Shown: in pieces, positions 17,689 through 25,186 of the stretch
Layout: every line of letters starts with the position of its first letter
Numbering within the stretch: the first letter of the stretch is position 1
DNA from: Lachnospiraceae bacterium
GTDB lineage: Bacteria > Bacillota > Clostridia > Lachnospirales > Lachnospiraceae
NCBI GenBank assembly: GCA_017442585.1
Contig: JAFRZM010000015.1
Coordinates: 1-32,102, forward strand
Length of the DNA stretch: 32,102 nucleotides
Reading direction: 5' to 3'
Notes under the pieces: generated by a model
Seen by the model: the letters and a program-made list of their open reading frames with translations, nothing else
What the model was told of the DNA's origin: nothing
The model's database searches: none
Translations under genes and position numbers: made by a program

Positions 17689-18060
17689 CTATATGCGTAC
17701 AAATCCCAGGTCAAAGTCCTCATTTGCAAGGTAGCGCGGAACCATAGAGCCTCGGGTTACCATAACTACCTGGATGCCACTCGTATGAAGAAGTTCTTTT
17801 AGATACCTTATAGAATCTTCTTCCGTAAGCTGCTGCATGTCTTCTATGATGATAATATTCGCCCTTATGGAAGATATGTCCGGCATCTCAGTTAATTCGC
17901 CTTCTTTGCACGGGATGATAAGTGGGTGCTTTCTCCTGTAGTAATAGTTTACTGCCGCAGTCTTACCGTATCCAAGTGGCGCCGTTATTAAAACCGGCGC
18001 ATAGAAGCTTTCTGCCTTCTTTAGTTTTTCGTATACTTTTGGTATCTTAATGTATTCCAT
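17689..18060 (-). pseudogene. N-terminal ATPase piece of the same MalT/LuxR-type regulator
   Basis: These 123 residues begin the STAND NTPase domain: IKIPKVYEKLKKAESF, Walker A APLGYGKT (about residues 28-35), Walker B NIIIIEDMQQL (about 70-80), then the VVMVTRGSMVP strand and LGFVRI before a TAG. The next codons, ENDFAFEEPEVIKFFEAF, are what MalT-like proteins usually have after this point and are in the same reading frame. The TAG therefore replaces a single codon, for example AAG, CAG or GAG by one base change. Restored, the protein would have 791 residues, a normal size for the LAL/MalT group. Start ATG at 18058-18060 with AAAGGATAA upstream and its own dyad-bearing promoter. Confidence 0.8.
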
Positions 18061-18103
18061 AAACTTATCCTTTAAATTACTAAAGGCTCTTCACTGCCTT
18101 ATC

Positions 18104-18149
18104 ATTATAATAATCTATTTTTCATATAAATAGTACCCCTGTGGCTACC
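18104..18149 (-). promoter_or_regulatory. Promoter of the MalT-like regulator with dyad activator box
   Basis: A 16-bp dyad GTAGCC-ACAG-GGGTAC (18148-18133) touches a weak -35 TATTTA (18132-18127). After 17 bp comes a perfect -10 TATAAT (18109-18104). The dyad-to--35 and -35-to--10 distances are exactly those of the prsW promoter at 15342-15387. The likely binder is the regulator encoded immediately downstream (autoregulation), which is inference. Confidence 0.7.
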
Positions 18150-18188
18150 TTTAGTGTTTTTATTTGATTCACCCGGAAACTGCAAAAC

Positions 18189-18216
18189 AAAAAAAGGCGA
18201 CATTTCTGCCGCCTTT
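18189..18216 (-). terminator. Intrinsic terminator at the end of the restriction-modification operon
   Basis: AAAGGCG (18216-18210) pairs with CGCCTTT (18199-18193) around a 10-nt loop on the minus strand, and the T run continues to 18189. It lies about 156 bp after the DUF262 stop, beyond a decayed coding fragment, and may originally have belonged to that lost gene. Confidence 0.75.
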
Positions 18217-18227
18217 CTATCTTTCAT

Positions 18228-18368
18228 CTAGTCACGCTTCTTTATATTGGCTCTATATCGTATTATCGAGTCTAAATATTATGGTGGAATTCCACTCATT
18301 CTACGTAATTTTGCTTTTTCTAAAAGTTTTTGCAACCAAATTGCATCCATCCACGCTTCATGTCTAAG
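18228..18368 (-). pseudogene. Decayed 3' fragment of an unknown gene at the island edge
   Basis: After the DUF262 stop (TAG followed by a second TAG) the same frame reads LRHEAWMDAIWLQKLLEKA, then KLRRMSGIPP, one TAA (18279-18281), then YLDSIIRYRANIKKRD and a TAG (18228-18230). Both parts look like real protein with charged helical character, broken only by the TAA, which one base change would turn into GAA. It has no start codon or ribosome binding site. I read it as the tail of a host gene whose front was lost when the island entered. The HEAWMDA stretch faintly recalls the end of DEDD exonucleases, but that is too weak to name it. Confidence 0.4.
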
Positions 18369-18371
18369 CTA

Positions 18372-19553
18372 CTATTCCTCGTCTATCAAATCATCTAATT
18401 CAAGATTATCTTTGGAGTCTCTTTTTTTTGCCAACATGCTTTCCATATCATCGGTAATCTCTCGTAACTTACTAATAGCACCACCATCGACCTCAACACA
18501 GACCTTATATAAAATCTCATATCGAATCGATCTATTTGCAACTTTGTTTATTCCTTCAGATGACGCCAATTTATATTTCTTTATATTAGCATACAAATCA
18601 TTTTTTTCAGCATCCTCATAATTAAGTTCAAATTCATTTCTAAATCTACTATATGCATTGACAAATACTTTTATTCTTTCGAAGAAATTATCAAAGCTTT
18701 TACCTTTATCAATCATTTCAAAGACAACGCAAAAAAGTGTATACATCTGCGCTTTTTTTGACACGAAGGAAATCGTAGTCTTATCAATAATATCTTCAAT
18801 AATACCCATTGAATAAATTATTTTTTTCTCTAATTCTCCATCTTCATCAAAGCCATCTTTATAATCATCATAATAATCATTTATCTTCTTGCCATTTGTC
18901 TGATCTACAATCCCTTCATTCGCCAAAATATATATAGAACAACAGTATTCTATATCTTTCATCCTTTTAGCATCCGACGAACTAAAAATTCGTGCTTTTT
19001 TCCAAAAGTCATACATTGACAATGCCTCACTTTTATCTCCAAAAGCACTATCTTTACTATTACGTTTTTCCTGCTGGTTTAATGTATAATTCGTAAGGTT
19101 AAGGCGATAAAAAAGTTCTTTAATTTCACTAATCGTGCACTCAGTATCTATTTCCACAATTGAAATAGGGTATTCCCAAATTTTATTTTTCAAATCTTGT
19201 TCAAGTTGCTTAAAAGTTTTCTTCCCACATTTTTCCTTTATTTCATTATTCAGTAAATATCCTTCATTTAGTGCATACTCTCCACTAATATAATCAACAA
19301 TAGCATTTATTCTCTGCTGTCCATCAACAATGTGTGTAGAAGCAATTCCTGTTTCCGGATCCCTATTTGTTGTCCAAAAAAACACTTCTGGCATTACTAA
19401 TTCCATCAAAATAGTCTCTATTAATCTTACCTTGTCTTGGTCATTCCAAACCTTTCTCCTTTGATATGATGAATCAGCAAACAGCTTTCCTTCATTAAAC
19501 TCTCTATTTATCTCCTCAACCGTTTTAGTATTTCTTCTAAACAGATACTTCAT
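18372..19553 (-). CDS. DUF262 domain protein (ParB/Srx-like, GmrS-related)
   Basis: The 393-residue protein has the DUF262 core: YQRRKVW (residues 30-36), a conserved helix to VFFW, and IVDGQQRINAI (D77-R81), the ParB/sulfiredoxin-fold motif linked in GmrSD and BrxU-type enzymes to nucleotide hydrolysis coupled to DNA cutting. The rest (about 150-390) is helical and charged, ending in an acidic tail. I see no DUF1524 HNH nuclease partner in it or beside it, so it is not a complete GmrSD. Its ATG overlaps the stop of the nucleotidyltransferase-like gene (ATGA), so the two are translationally coupled. It is the last gene of the restriction-modification operon. A defence role is inferred from its family and place. 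Confidence 0.85.
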   Translation of the reverse strand: MKYLFRRNTKTVEEINREFNEGKLFADSSYQRRKVWNDQDKVRLIETILMELVMPEVFFWTTNRDPETGIASTHIVDGQQRINAIVDYISGEYALNEGYLLNNEIKEKCGKKTFKQLEQDLKNKIWEYPISIVEIDTECTISEIKELFYRLNLTNYTLNQQEKRNSKDSAFGDKSEALSMYDFWKKARIFSSSDAKRMKDIEYCCSIYILANEGIVDQTNGKKINDYYDDYKDGFDEDGELEKKIIYSMGIIEDIIDKTTISFVSKKAQMYTLFCVVFEMIDKGKSFDNFFERIKVFVNAYSRFRNEFELNYEDAEKNDLYANIKKYKLASSEGINKVANRSIRYEILYKVCVEVDGGAISKLREITDDMESMLAKKRDSKDNLELDDLIDEE

Positions 19554-20188
19554 AATCCTATCTCCTTCTTTATCTTGGATATATTTTGAATATTATACTC
19601 TTCAAAATCTTCCCAGCTGCGATATATTCTATACGATATGTCATGTCTGAAATATAAATCATTTCTTAACTTCTTCTTAGACACTAATGCAGTTTCATTC
19701 CATACTCTACGACATCCATCAACCTCTGCAATATTTCTTTCGTTTATATATCCCCTGTACAATTCATTATATAAGTGTAAATATGTGTTTTGATATTTCA
19801 ATTTGTATGATTTTCTAAACAACTTCCAGTACTGATGAAAAATATCTGAAGATATAATAGCTATATCTAAATCTGAAACTTTTCTTACTTGTGCATCATC
19901 ATTAAACGGCATAAATAACTTTGATTGGCTAGGATTATTATCGCTTGGTGGGGACATGCTATAACCTATTTTTCCACTTCCAACCATCATTACTGAATTA
20001 TAACTTATTCCAAACCCCTCACTAACTATCAGCCTATAATCATCAATTAGTTGCATCACATCGCTCATATCTTTATTAAGATATTCCTCGAAATACCAAT
20101 TGTCAGATCGTATGATATGTTTTGTATAAAACTGTTTCTCAGTCAACTTATTCAAATCTTCTTTGATTTCCTCTAGTGTAAAAACCAT
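19550..20188 (-). CDS. Nucleotidyltransferase-like protein of the restriction-modification island
   Basis: The 212-residue protein has an N-terminal helical part and a polymerase-beta-like signature: VMMVGSGKIGYS (residues 67-76), a Pro/Ser/Asn-rich insertion, then VSDLDIAIIS (104-113) with the spaced Asp residues expected of a metal-binding NTase site. The second half is Arg/Tyr/Lys-rich and may bind nucleic acid. I do not recognise the exact family, and the insertion between the G-S and D-x-D motifs is longer than usual. I chose the ATG at 20186-20188 (AAAGGGTG upstream), four bases after the stop of M3, over a frame that starts inside M3. It overlaps the DUF262 start by four bases, which argues for a functional pair. 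Confidence 0.7.
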   Translation of the reverse strand: MVFTLEEIKEDLNKLTEKQFYTKHIIRSDNWYFEEYLNKDMSDVMQLIDDYRLIVSEGFGISYNSVMMVGSGKIGYSMSPPSDNNPSQSKLFMPFNDDAQVRKVSDLDIAIISSDIFHQYWKLFRKSYKLKYQNTYLHLYNELYRGYINERNIAEVDGCRRVWNETALVSKKKLRNDLYFRHDISYRIYRSWEDFEEYNIQNISKIKKEIGL

Positions 20189-20192
20189 ATCT

Positions 20193-21347
20193 TCACCCTT
20201 TCCATCGCACATTATGCTCCAAATACTCTCGAATTGAATGTGCAATAGCCTTAGATAATAAAAAAGGAACGCCATTTCCAACAGTCTTAAACATATCACT
20301 CTTTGATAGTTCTTTAGTTATAATAAACTCTTTCGGTAATGACTGTATTGATAATGCCTCAGCAACAGATAACCGTCTTTCATAATACGGATGTAGATGA
20401 ACTTCATTATTTCCATAAGCTACCGTTGGTGAGTATCTCCATCTATGCAACCTCTTAAAAGATTTTCTACTTATATCCCCCTCTTCAATACTCTTAAACC
20501 TATCCTTGGCTTTTGGTGCAAAATAATCTGTGGAGTTATAATGATCACTTACGTTATTTTTTTTAAACCAATACTCCACACATAACTCTGGGATAATATC
20601 TTTCGGCATTTCTCTTTCTGATTTCTGAATAAACTGTTCACGATCAGGCCATTTGCAATTAGAACGTTTCTCAAAATTATATAAAGGATTATTCCCCCAA
20701 GAAAAGCCTTTTTTTAACATATTTACTGCTTTTCGTTTATCTTCATTAATCAAACTATATTTAATACCAACTAAAATTATTCTTTCTCTATCTTGCGGAA
20801 CACCATAGTCTAATGCATTTACTAATCTATCAGTCAAAACATACCCTTTTCTTCGAAATGCATCTTTGATTTTGTCATATTCTTTTCTATGTTTTTGCGT
20901 TTTCCAAAGTCCCTTTACATTTTCAAACACAAAGAAATCTGGCTCCTGATCCAAAATTAGTCGCTTATAACTGTTTGTCAAAGCCCCATTTTTACCAGTT
21001 ATACCTGCATTTTTACCTGCCACAGAAAAATCAGGACATGGCGGTCCCCCAATAAAGCCTACTATTCCATTTTTCCTTTCTTGTAAGACATAATCTTTTA
21101 ATTTTTTTCTTTTCTCTCCGATTAATAATGAATTTATATCTCCACAATAGTACCCTAATCTCGGTGGATTTATCCCCATTACAGTACGTGCATATTTATA
21201 TGCTTTCAAAAATTCATTATTATATTCATTCACAAATACAATTTCGAAGTTTTCTTTTTCAAAACCCAAATCGAGAAAGCCAACTCCAGAAAAGAAAGAA
21301 AAAATCTTAATGTTATTATTATTCAATTTATCATTTTTTTCTTTCAC
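20193..21347 (-). CDS. DNA (cytosine-5) methyltransferase M3
   Basis: The 384-residue enzyme transfers methyl from SAM to C5 of cytosine. Motif I is FSFFSGVGFLDLGFE, the catalytic motif IV is GGPPCPDFS with C104, motif VI is FVFENVKGLW, and motif VIII is GVPQDRERIILVG. The target-recognition region lies about 230-320, and motifs IX-X are SVAEALSIQSLP and TVGNGVPFLLSKAI. Two positions depart from the norm: PCP replaces PCQ, and the GNGVPFL end replaces GNAxPP. The start is GTG (21345-21347) with AGGTGG eight bases upstream, 26 bp after M2, the loosest join inside the island. It is followed within four bases by the nucleotidyltransferase-like gene, so it may belong with the NTase/DUF262 pair more than with M1 and M2. 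Confidence 0.93.
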   Translation of the reverse strand: MKEKNDKLNNNNIKIFSFFSGVGFLDLGFEKENFEIVFVNEYNNEFLKAYKYARTVMGINPPRLGYYCGDINSLLIGEKRKKLKDYVLQERKNGIVGFIGGPPCPDFSVAGKNAGITGKNGALTNSYKRLILDQEPDFFVFENVKGLWKTQKHRKEYDKIKDAFRRKGYVLTDRLVNALDYGVPQDRERIILVGIKYSLINEDKRKAVNMLKKGFSWGNNPLYNFEKRSNCKWPDREQFIQKSEREMPKDIIPELCVEYWFKKNNVSDHYNSTDYFAPKAKDRFKSIEEGDISRKSFKRLHRWRYSPTVAYGNNEVHLHPYYERRLSVAEALSIQSLPKEFIITKELSKSDMFKTVGNGVPFLLSKAIAHSIREYLEHNVRWKG

Positions 21348-21373
21348 GTTTTATTTCCACCTAAAAATAAGTT

Positions 21374-22345
21374 TTAAATTGCCGCATCTAAACACTCCGA
21401 TATCTTATTAGCTACATACCAAAACATTACCGGCGGAATAGCGTTTCCTAAAGCTCTGTACTGAGCCGATTCACTTCCAGACAAAGAAAAGTTTTCCGGG
21501 AATGACTGAATACGTGCCACCTCTCTTGGCGTAAATCTTCTATATCTTCCTTCCGTAAAAAGAACAGGATCTGTGCTATTAAGAGAAACCTTGGCCAAAT
21601 GGGCACCTACCGTATTGCATGGTTTTGTAACATCCTGTGCTCGCCCCTTATTCATTGATTCTCTATTTTTCATCATTCCGGCAACAGCTCTTTCACTAAA
21701 GAAATATTTTTCTTCAACATCATCTTCAATACAGTTCTGTAAAGCAACGTAATCATTTTCTTCAGATATTACAGTCTCTGGGAATTCAAAATTGATATTC
21801 AGATCTTTTCTGAAACCAACAATAATCACCCTTTCCCTTTTCTGCGGCACTCCAAATGTTGCCGAATTAAGAACTGTATACTTCACATCATAACCGCTGT
21901 CTTCGAATTCCTTGATAATAAGCGGAAATGCTTCTCTTTTGTTTGCAGTCATGATGCCCTTAACATTTTCAGCTATAAAGCATTTCGGCTGTCTTTCTCT
22001 AAGAATTCTGCACATTTCAAAAAAGAGCATCCCTTTTTCATCTTTAATACCAAGTCGCTTTGGGTTCTGAGCCACTATTGAAAAAGACTGACACGGAAAC
22101 CCTCCAGTCAAAACATCAAACTCCGGCAGTTCATCAGAAGATACTGTCCTAATATCTCTGTTATCCGGCTTAATTCCAAAATTCTTTTCGAAAATATCGC
22201 AGGCACTCTGCTCAATATCATTTGCATACACTATCTCCGTATTATTAGAAGAATAATGTTTTCCTAAATAATCAAAATCTCCTAAAATTCCAACGTCTGT
22301 TCCACCACAACCGCAGAATAACGATGCTACTTTTAGTTTTTCCAT
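21374..22345 (-). CDS. DNA (cytosine-5) methyltransferase M2
   Basis: The 323-residue C5 methyltransferase has motif I VASLFCGCGGTDVGI, motif IV GGFPCQSFS with catalytic C85, and motif VI FIAENVKGI. Motif VIII is GVPQKRERVIIVGF, and motifs IX-X are REVARIQSFPENF and RALGNAIPPVMF. The spacing is normal and the target-recognition domain is short, as in single-specificity Type II enzymes. It starts with GAGGAG upstream and overlaps the end of the endonuclease gene by 13 bases, so the endonuclease and M2 are translated together. M1 and M2 flank the nuclease and could each methylate one strand of an asymmetric site, or M2 could be the true partner; the sequence cannot decide. Confidence 0.95.
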   Translation of the reverse strand: MEKLKVASLFCGCGGTDVGILGDFDYLGKHYSSNNTEIVYANDIEQSACDIFEKNFGIKPDNRDIRTVSSDELPEFDVLTGGFPCQSFSIVAQNPKRLGIKDEKGMLFFEMCRILRERQPKCFIAENVKGIMTANKREAFPLIIKEFEDSGYDVKYTVLNSATFGVPQKRERVIIVGFRKDLNINFEFPETVISEENDYVALQNCIEDDVEEKYFFSERAVAGMMKNRESMNKGRAQDVTKPCNTVGAHLAKVSLNSTDPVLFTEGRYRRFTPREVARIQSFPENFSLSGSESAQYRALGNAIPPVMFWYVANKISECLDAAI

Positions 22346-23796
22346 GTTAACAACTCCTCAAATTCTCCTACCTTTGAAGGATCAAATGTAATATCCGCAC
22401 CATCGCCCGGTATCATATCAATCTTATCTGCTTTATATAGTCCGACCGGATCTTGAAGAAGAAATAATTTTCTTTCCTTTTTACTCAAAAGCAATCTATA
22501 TACGTAATATCTATCATGCGTGCTACTTGCTGTATTCCACTCGTTCTTTGTTAAATGAATTCGATTAAAGTGAAGAGGCTTAGAACTAATAGTAGTCTTT
22601 ACTTCTATGTATCGTTTCCTCTCGTCAAGCTCGACAGAACTTATGTCATATCCAACAGCAAACTGAGTAGGAATACGTTTGATAAGGTGTATCAAATCTT
22701 CCCTGCCTCCAACTTTTACACGCATACATTCGTGACCATGTACAAGCCCCTCTCCAATGTCTCCAATATCCTTTGTAGTAAAGCTCTCCATGTATGATTC
22801 AACTCTTGCCTCAAGAGCTTCTTCTCTATCAAAAAACTCGCTAAGGTCTGGACGTCCATCTGCATGAGAACTCTTTTTCAATTCTTTCAGTTCATCTTCA
22901 TCATTTGCTATAAATGCCAGAATATCTGTTGAGAAATCAGTATCTTGTATATCACGATTCACATATGCGAACCAGCCAGAACCACAAGCCTTTACCGTTT
23001 CAATATCGCCTGCACGACTTGCAATCATTGAATCATATTCATCAAACCACTCCGTAGATTCACAGAACTTAATAATGGTTTCTTCCTCAAGTGTATTTAA
23101 GTAGTAAGTCCTGCTATCATACGTTTTTAACAGGTTCGCAATTTCCATATAATCAATAATGTCGCCAGCGTATCTAACAACATCTCCAGTCTGATCATAT
23201 TCCATCTTGTTCTTACGATTATCACTGATTCTTTTCCATGTTGCTTCAACGCCCTCATTATCACGTGTAACACGAAGGTCATTAAAGATACAATGACATG
23301 CCTCAAACTTGGTTATTCCTACAGAACTCCCACCGTCTTTATTAGCATATCTAAGTAATTGTAAGATGTACTGTGCCGGCTTAAACCTAACCCCAGCTTC
23401 AATTTGTTCCAGTACATTCTTGGGCTTGATATGTGCGCCTGGATACTGGAAGTTATATAGAAAAACTTTAAAGCTCTCTACCAAATCCTGATTATTCGCA
23501 AGTTCAACAGCTCGTCTTCCAGGCTTATCCGTTGTATCTGTATGCTCTATAAATCCAAATAAAGCAGATATTTCAGTTCTCCAGTTATTAATTGTTTTTA
23601 ATTCCCTATGAGCATTTCCCGGATACTGATATAATGCATTATTAACCGCTTGTACAAACTCATCTGTTGGCTTTTCGCCAACACGAGCCAATTCTTCCGC
23701 TACATAAATCAGGACATTCTCTATGTCACCTTTGAATCTCGGTCTGACATGATGAATTCTAAAGTAGTACTCCTCTGGTATTTTGTATTCACTCAT
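22333..23796 (-). CDS. Restriction endonuclease with C-terminal DUF3883-type PD-(D/E)XK domain
   Basis: The 487-residue protein ends in a DUF3883-like nuclease domain: GYDISSVELD with D384, then RYIEVKTT with E398 and K400, followed by LTKNEWNTA and YYVYRLL, the D-(X)n-E-X-K arrangement of restriction-type nucleases. The first ~350 residues are helical and match nothing I recognise; they probably read the target sequence. Start MSEYKIPEE at 23796 has GGAGAG upstream and overlaps the M1 stop by eight bases (ATGAGTGA); its own end overlaps M2 by 13 bases. Placement between two C5 methyltransferases makes it the cutting subunit of a Type II-like system. Specificity cannot be read from the sequence. 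Confidence 0.85.
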   Translation of the reverse strand: MSEYKIPEEYYFRIHHVRPRFKGDIENVLIYVAEELARVGEKPTDEFVQAVNNALYQYPGNAHRELKTINNWRTEISALFGFIEHTDTTDKPGRRAVELANNQDLVESFKVFLYNFQYPGAHIKPKNVLEQIEAGVRFKPAQYILQLLRYANKDGGSSVGITKFEACHCIFNDLRVTRDNEGVEATWKRISDNRKNKMEYDQTGDVVRYAGDIIDYMEIANLLKTYDSRTYYLNTLEEETIIKFCESTEWFDEYDSMIASRAGDIETVKACGSGWFAYVNRDIQDTDFSTDILAFIANDEDELKELKKSSHADGRPDLSEFFDREEALEARVESYMESFTTKDIGDIGEGLVHGHECMRVKVGGREDLIHLIKRIPTQFAVGYDISSVELDERKRYIEVKTTISSKPLHFNRIHLTKNEWNTASSTHDRYYVYRLLLSKKERKLFLLQDPVGLYKADKIDMIPGDGADITFDPSKVGEFEELLTWKN

Positions 23797-24844
23797 TACT
23801 ACTCTCCAATGTTTCTATCACTTTTTTTGCTATCTCCTGTGCCATTATAGGAGGTACTGCGTTTCCAACCTGCCTAAACTGCTGCGTTTTATTTCCTAAA
23901 AAGATAAAATCATCTGGAAATGACTGCAATCTGGCGCATTCTCTTACTGTAGGTACTCTATTATATTTATAATGGAAATGATGCCTATGCCCCGTATCAA
24001 TAGTTGGAGCCGGTTTGTTACTCGCAAATCTTGTCCATGCAACATGAAAATTTCTGGTATGTACATACTCTTCAGGCAAATCTTTATAATTACCACCATC
24101 CGGCACCAATGCAATTATCTCTTTAACACGATCTGAATGGTTTGCCGCAATATGGTTACGAACATCTAATGATTTTTTTCTCATCAACTTCTGATATGCA
24201 TTTGTTGCCTTAGTCTCATATTGCATTACCTCTGCCCCCAAATCGTCAATAAGTGGAGGCAAATCAGATAAAGCCATCTCACATGTTACTTCATCCTTTT
24301 GTACTTCGGGATATTCAAAGGCACCTACTCTGCTACCAACAAAAACAACCCTTCGTCTGCTTTGTGGGACACCGTGTTCTGATGCGCAAAGTATCTTATA
24401 CTGTATGTCGTATCCCATCTTAGTAAACTTCTCAATAATACTGTCTTTTATCTGACCGCCAAATAATCCTACTAATCCAGGCACGTTCTCAATTACAAAC
24501 ATTTTAGGGCGTATTTCGTCTACCAACCTAATATATGATAAATACAGTTTGTTTCTTGGATCATCAAACTTTCTTGGTCCTGAAAGAGACATTCCCTGAC
24601 AAGGTGGTCCACCAATTATTACATCTATAACTTTATCACCTATTAAGGGCTTTATATCGGACTCATAGTGTACCTTTATAATGTCTCCGCAAATTGATTT
24701 TGCGCCTTTATGATTAAGTTCAAATGTTTCCAATGCCTTAGCATCATTATCAATGCCAAGAAGAACATTAAACCCTGCTTCCTCAAATCCATAAGACAGT
24801 CCGCCACATCCACAAAACAAATCTATGACATTATAGTTACCCAT
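23789..24844 (-). CDS. DNA (cytosine-5) methyltransferase M1
   Basis: The 351-residue C5 methyltransferase has motif I VIDLFCGCGGLSYGFE, motif IV GGPPCQGMS with catalytic C82, motif VI FVIENVPGL, and motif VIII GVPQSRRRVVFVG. Motifs IX-X are TVRECARLQSFPDDF and RQVGNAVPPIMA. I chose the ATG at 24842-24844 (MGNYNVIDLF) because motif I then lies at the usual distance from the N-terminus and GAAGGATG sits upstream; a longer frame only re-reads the HTH gene. Its start overlaps the stop of that HTH gene by eight bases, so the methyltransferase is made as soon as the controller is. It is the first large gene of the island operon. Confidence 0.95.
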   Translation of the reverse strand: MGNYNVIDLFCGCGGLSYGFEEAGFNVLLGIDNDAKALETFELNHKGAKSICGDIIKVHYESDIKPLIGDKVIDVIIGGPPCQGMSLSGPRKFDDPRNKLYLSYIRLVDEIRPKMFVIENVPGLVGLFGGQIKDSIIEKFTKMGYDIQYKILCASEHGVPQSRRRVVFVGSRVGAFEYPEVQKDEVTCEMALSDLPPLIDDLGAEVMQYETKATNAYQKLMRKKSLDVRNHIAANHSDRVKEIIALVPDGGNYKDLPEEYVHTRNFHVAWTRFASNKPAPTIDTGHRHHFHYKYNRVPTVRECARLQSFPDDFIFLGNKTQQFRQVGNAVPPIMAQEIAKKVIETLESSNE

Positions 24845-25019
24845 TATCAGTTTCATCCTTCCGTCTTTTATCCTCTGGCTTTCGTGTATCAGCCGGAATC
24901 GCCCATGCTTCTCCAAGTTTAAAGACACCGGGAATTCTTCCTTCAGCGCATAATATTTGAACTCTTCGCTGAGATATGCTCCATTTCTTTGCTGCTTGGC
25001 TTGCCGTCATATATTCCAT
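24837..25019 (-). CDS. Small helix-turn-helix DNA-binding protein (MerR/excisionase-like), likely controller
   Basis: The 60-residue protein has an N-terminal winged-HTH of the HTH_17/excisionase type: MTASQAAKKWSISQRRVQ as the helix-turn-helix, CAEGRIPGVFKLGEAWAIP as the wing, then a charged tail. Such proteins often head restriction-modification operons. By position it would be the counterpart of a controller (C) protein, though its fold differs from the usual XRE-type C proteins. The ATG at 25017-25019 has GAGG upstream; a second ATG three codons in is possible. It overlaps M1 by eight bases. The region just upstream has two dyads within the promoter that could be its operators. Confidence 0.8.
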   Translation of the reverse strand: MEYMTASQAAKKWSISQRRVQILCAEGRIPGVFKLGEAWAIPADTRKPEDKRRKDETDNG

Positions 25020-25047
25020 TCTTATACCTCAAATTGCTATTTCAACC

Positions 25048-25085
25048 ACTATATATAGTATATTCGACGGGGCGAATAATAGCAA
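25048..25085 (-). promoter_or_regulatory. Restriction-modification island promoter with two candidate operators
   Basis: TTGCTA (25085-25080), a 17-bp spacer and TATACT (25062-25057) on the minus strand. The spacer is filled by an inverted repeat TATTCG-N6-CGAATA (25061-25078). A 12-bp perfect palindrome ACTATATATAGT (25048-25059) covers the end of the -10 box and the likely start region. Both positions would block RNA polymerase if bound, fitting repression, possibly by the HTH protein encoded first in the operon. Confidence 0.6.
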
Positions 25086-25186
25086 GTGGATTTTAACTAA
25101 ATATAACTATGTCATATCTAGATTACCCTCTTTTCCAATTTCCCATTTCATCCTCATAAACTCGCATACAAAATATTTGCAACCAC

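Noticed and set aside
20189-20299. Longer N-terminus for the nucleotidyltransferase-like protein
   Set aside because: The extra 37 codons lie inside the M3 coding sequence, and the ATG at 20188 has AAAGGGTG upstream and follows the M3 stop by four bases.
18372-25019. BREX, DISARM or complete GmrSD assignment for the island
   Set aside because: No PglX, PglZ, BrxC, helicase, DUF1998 or DUF1524 gene is present; only the C5 methyltransferases and DUF262 overlap with those systems.
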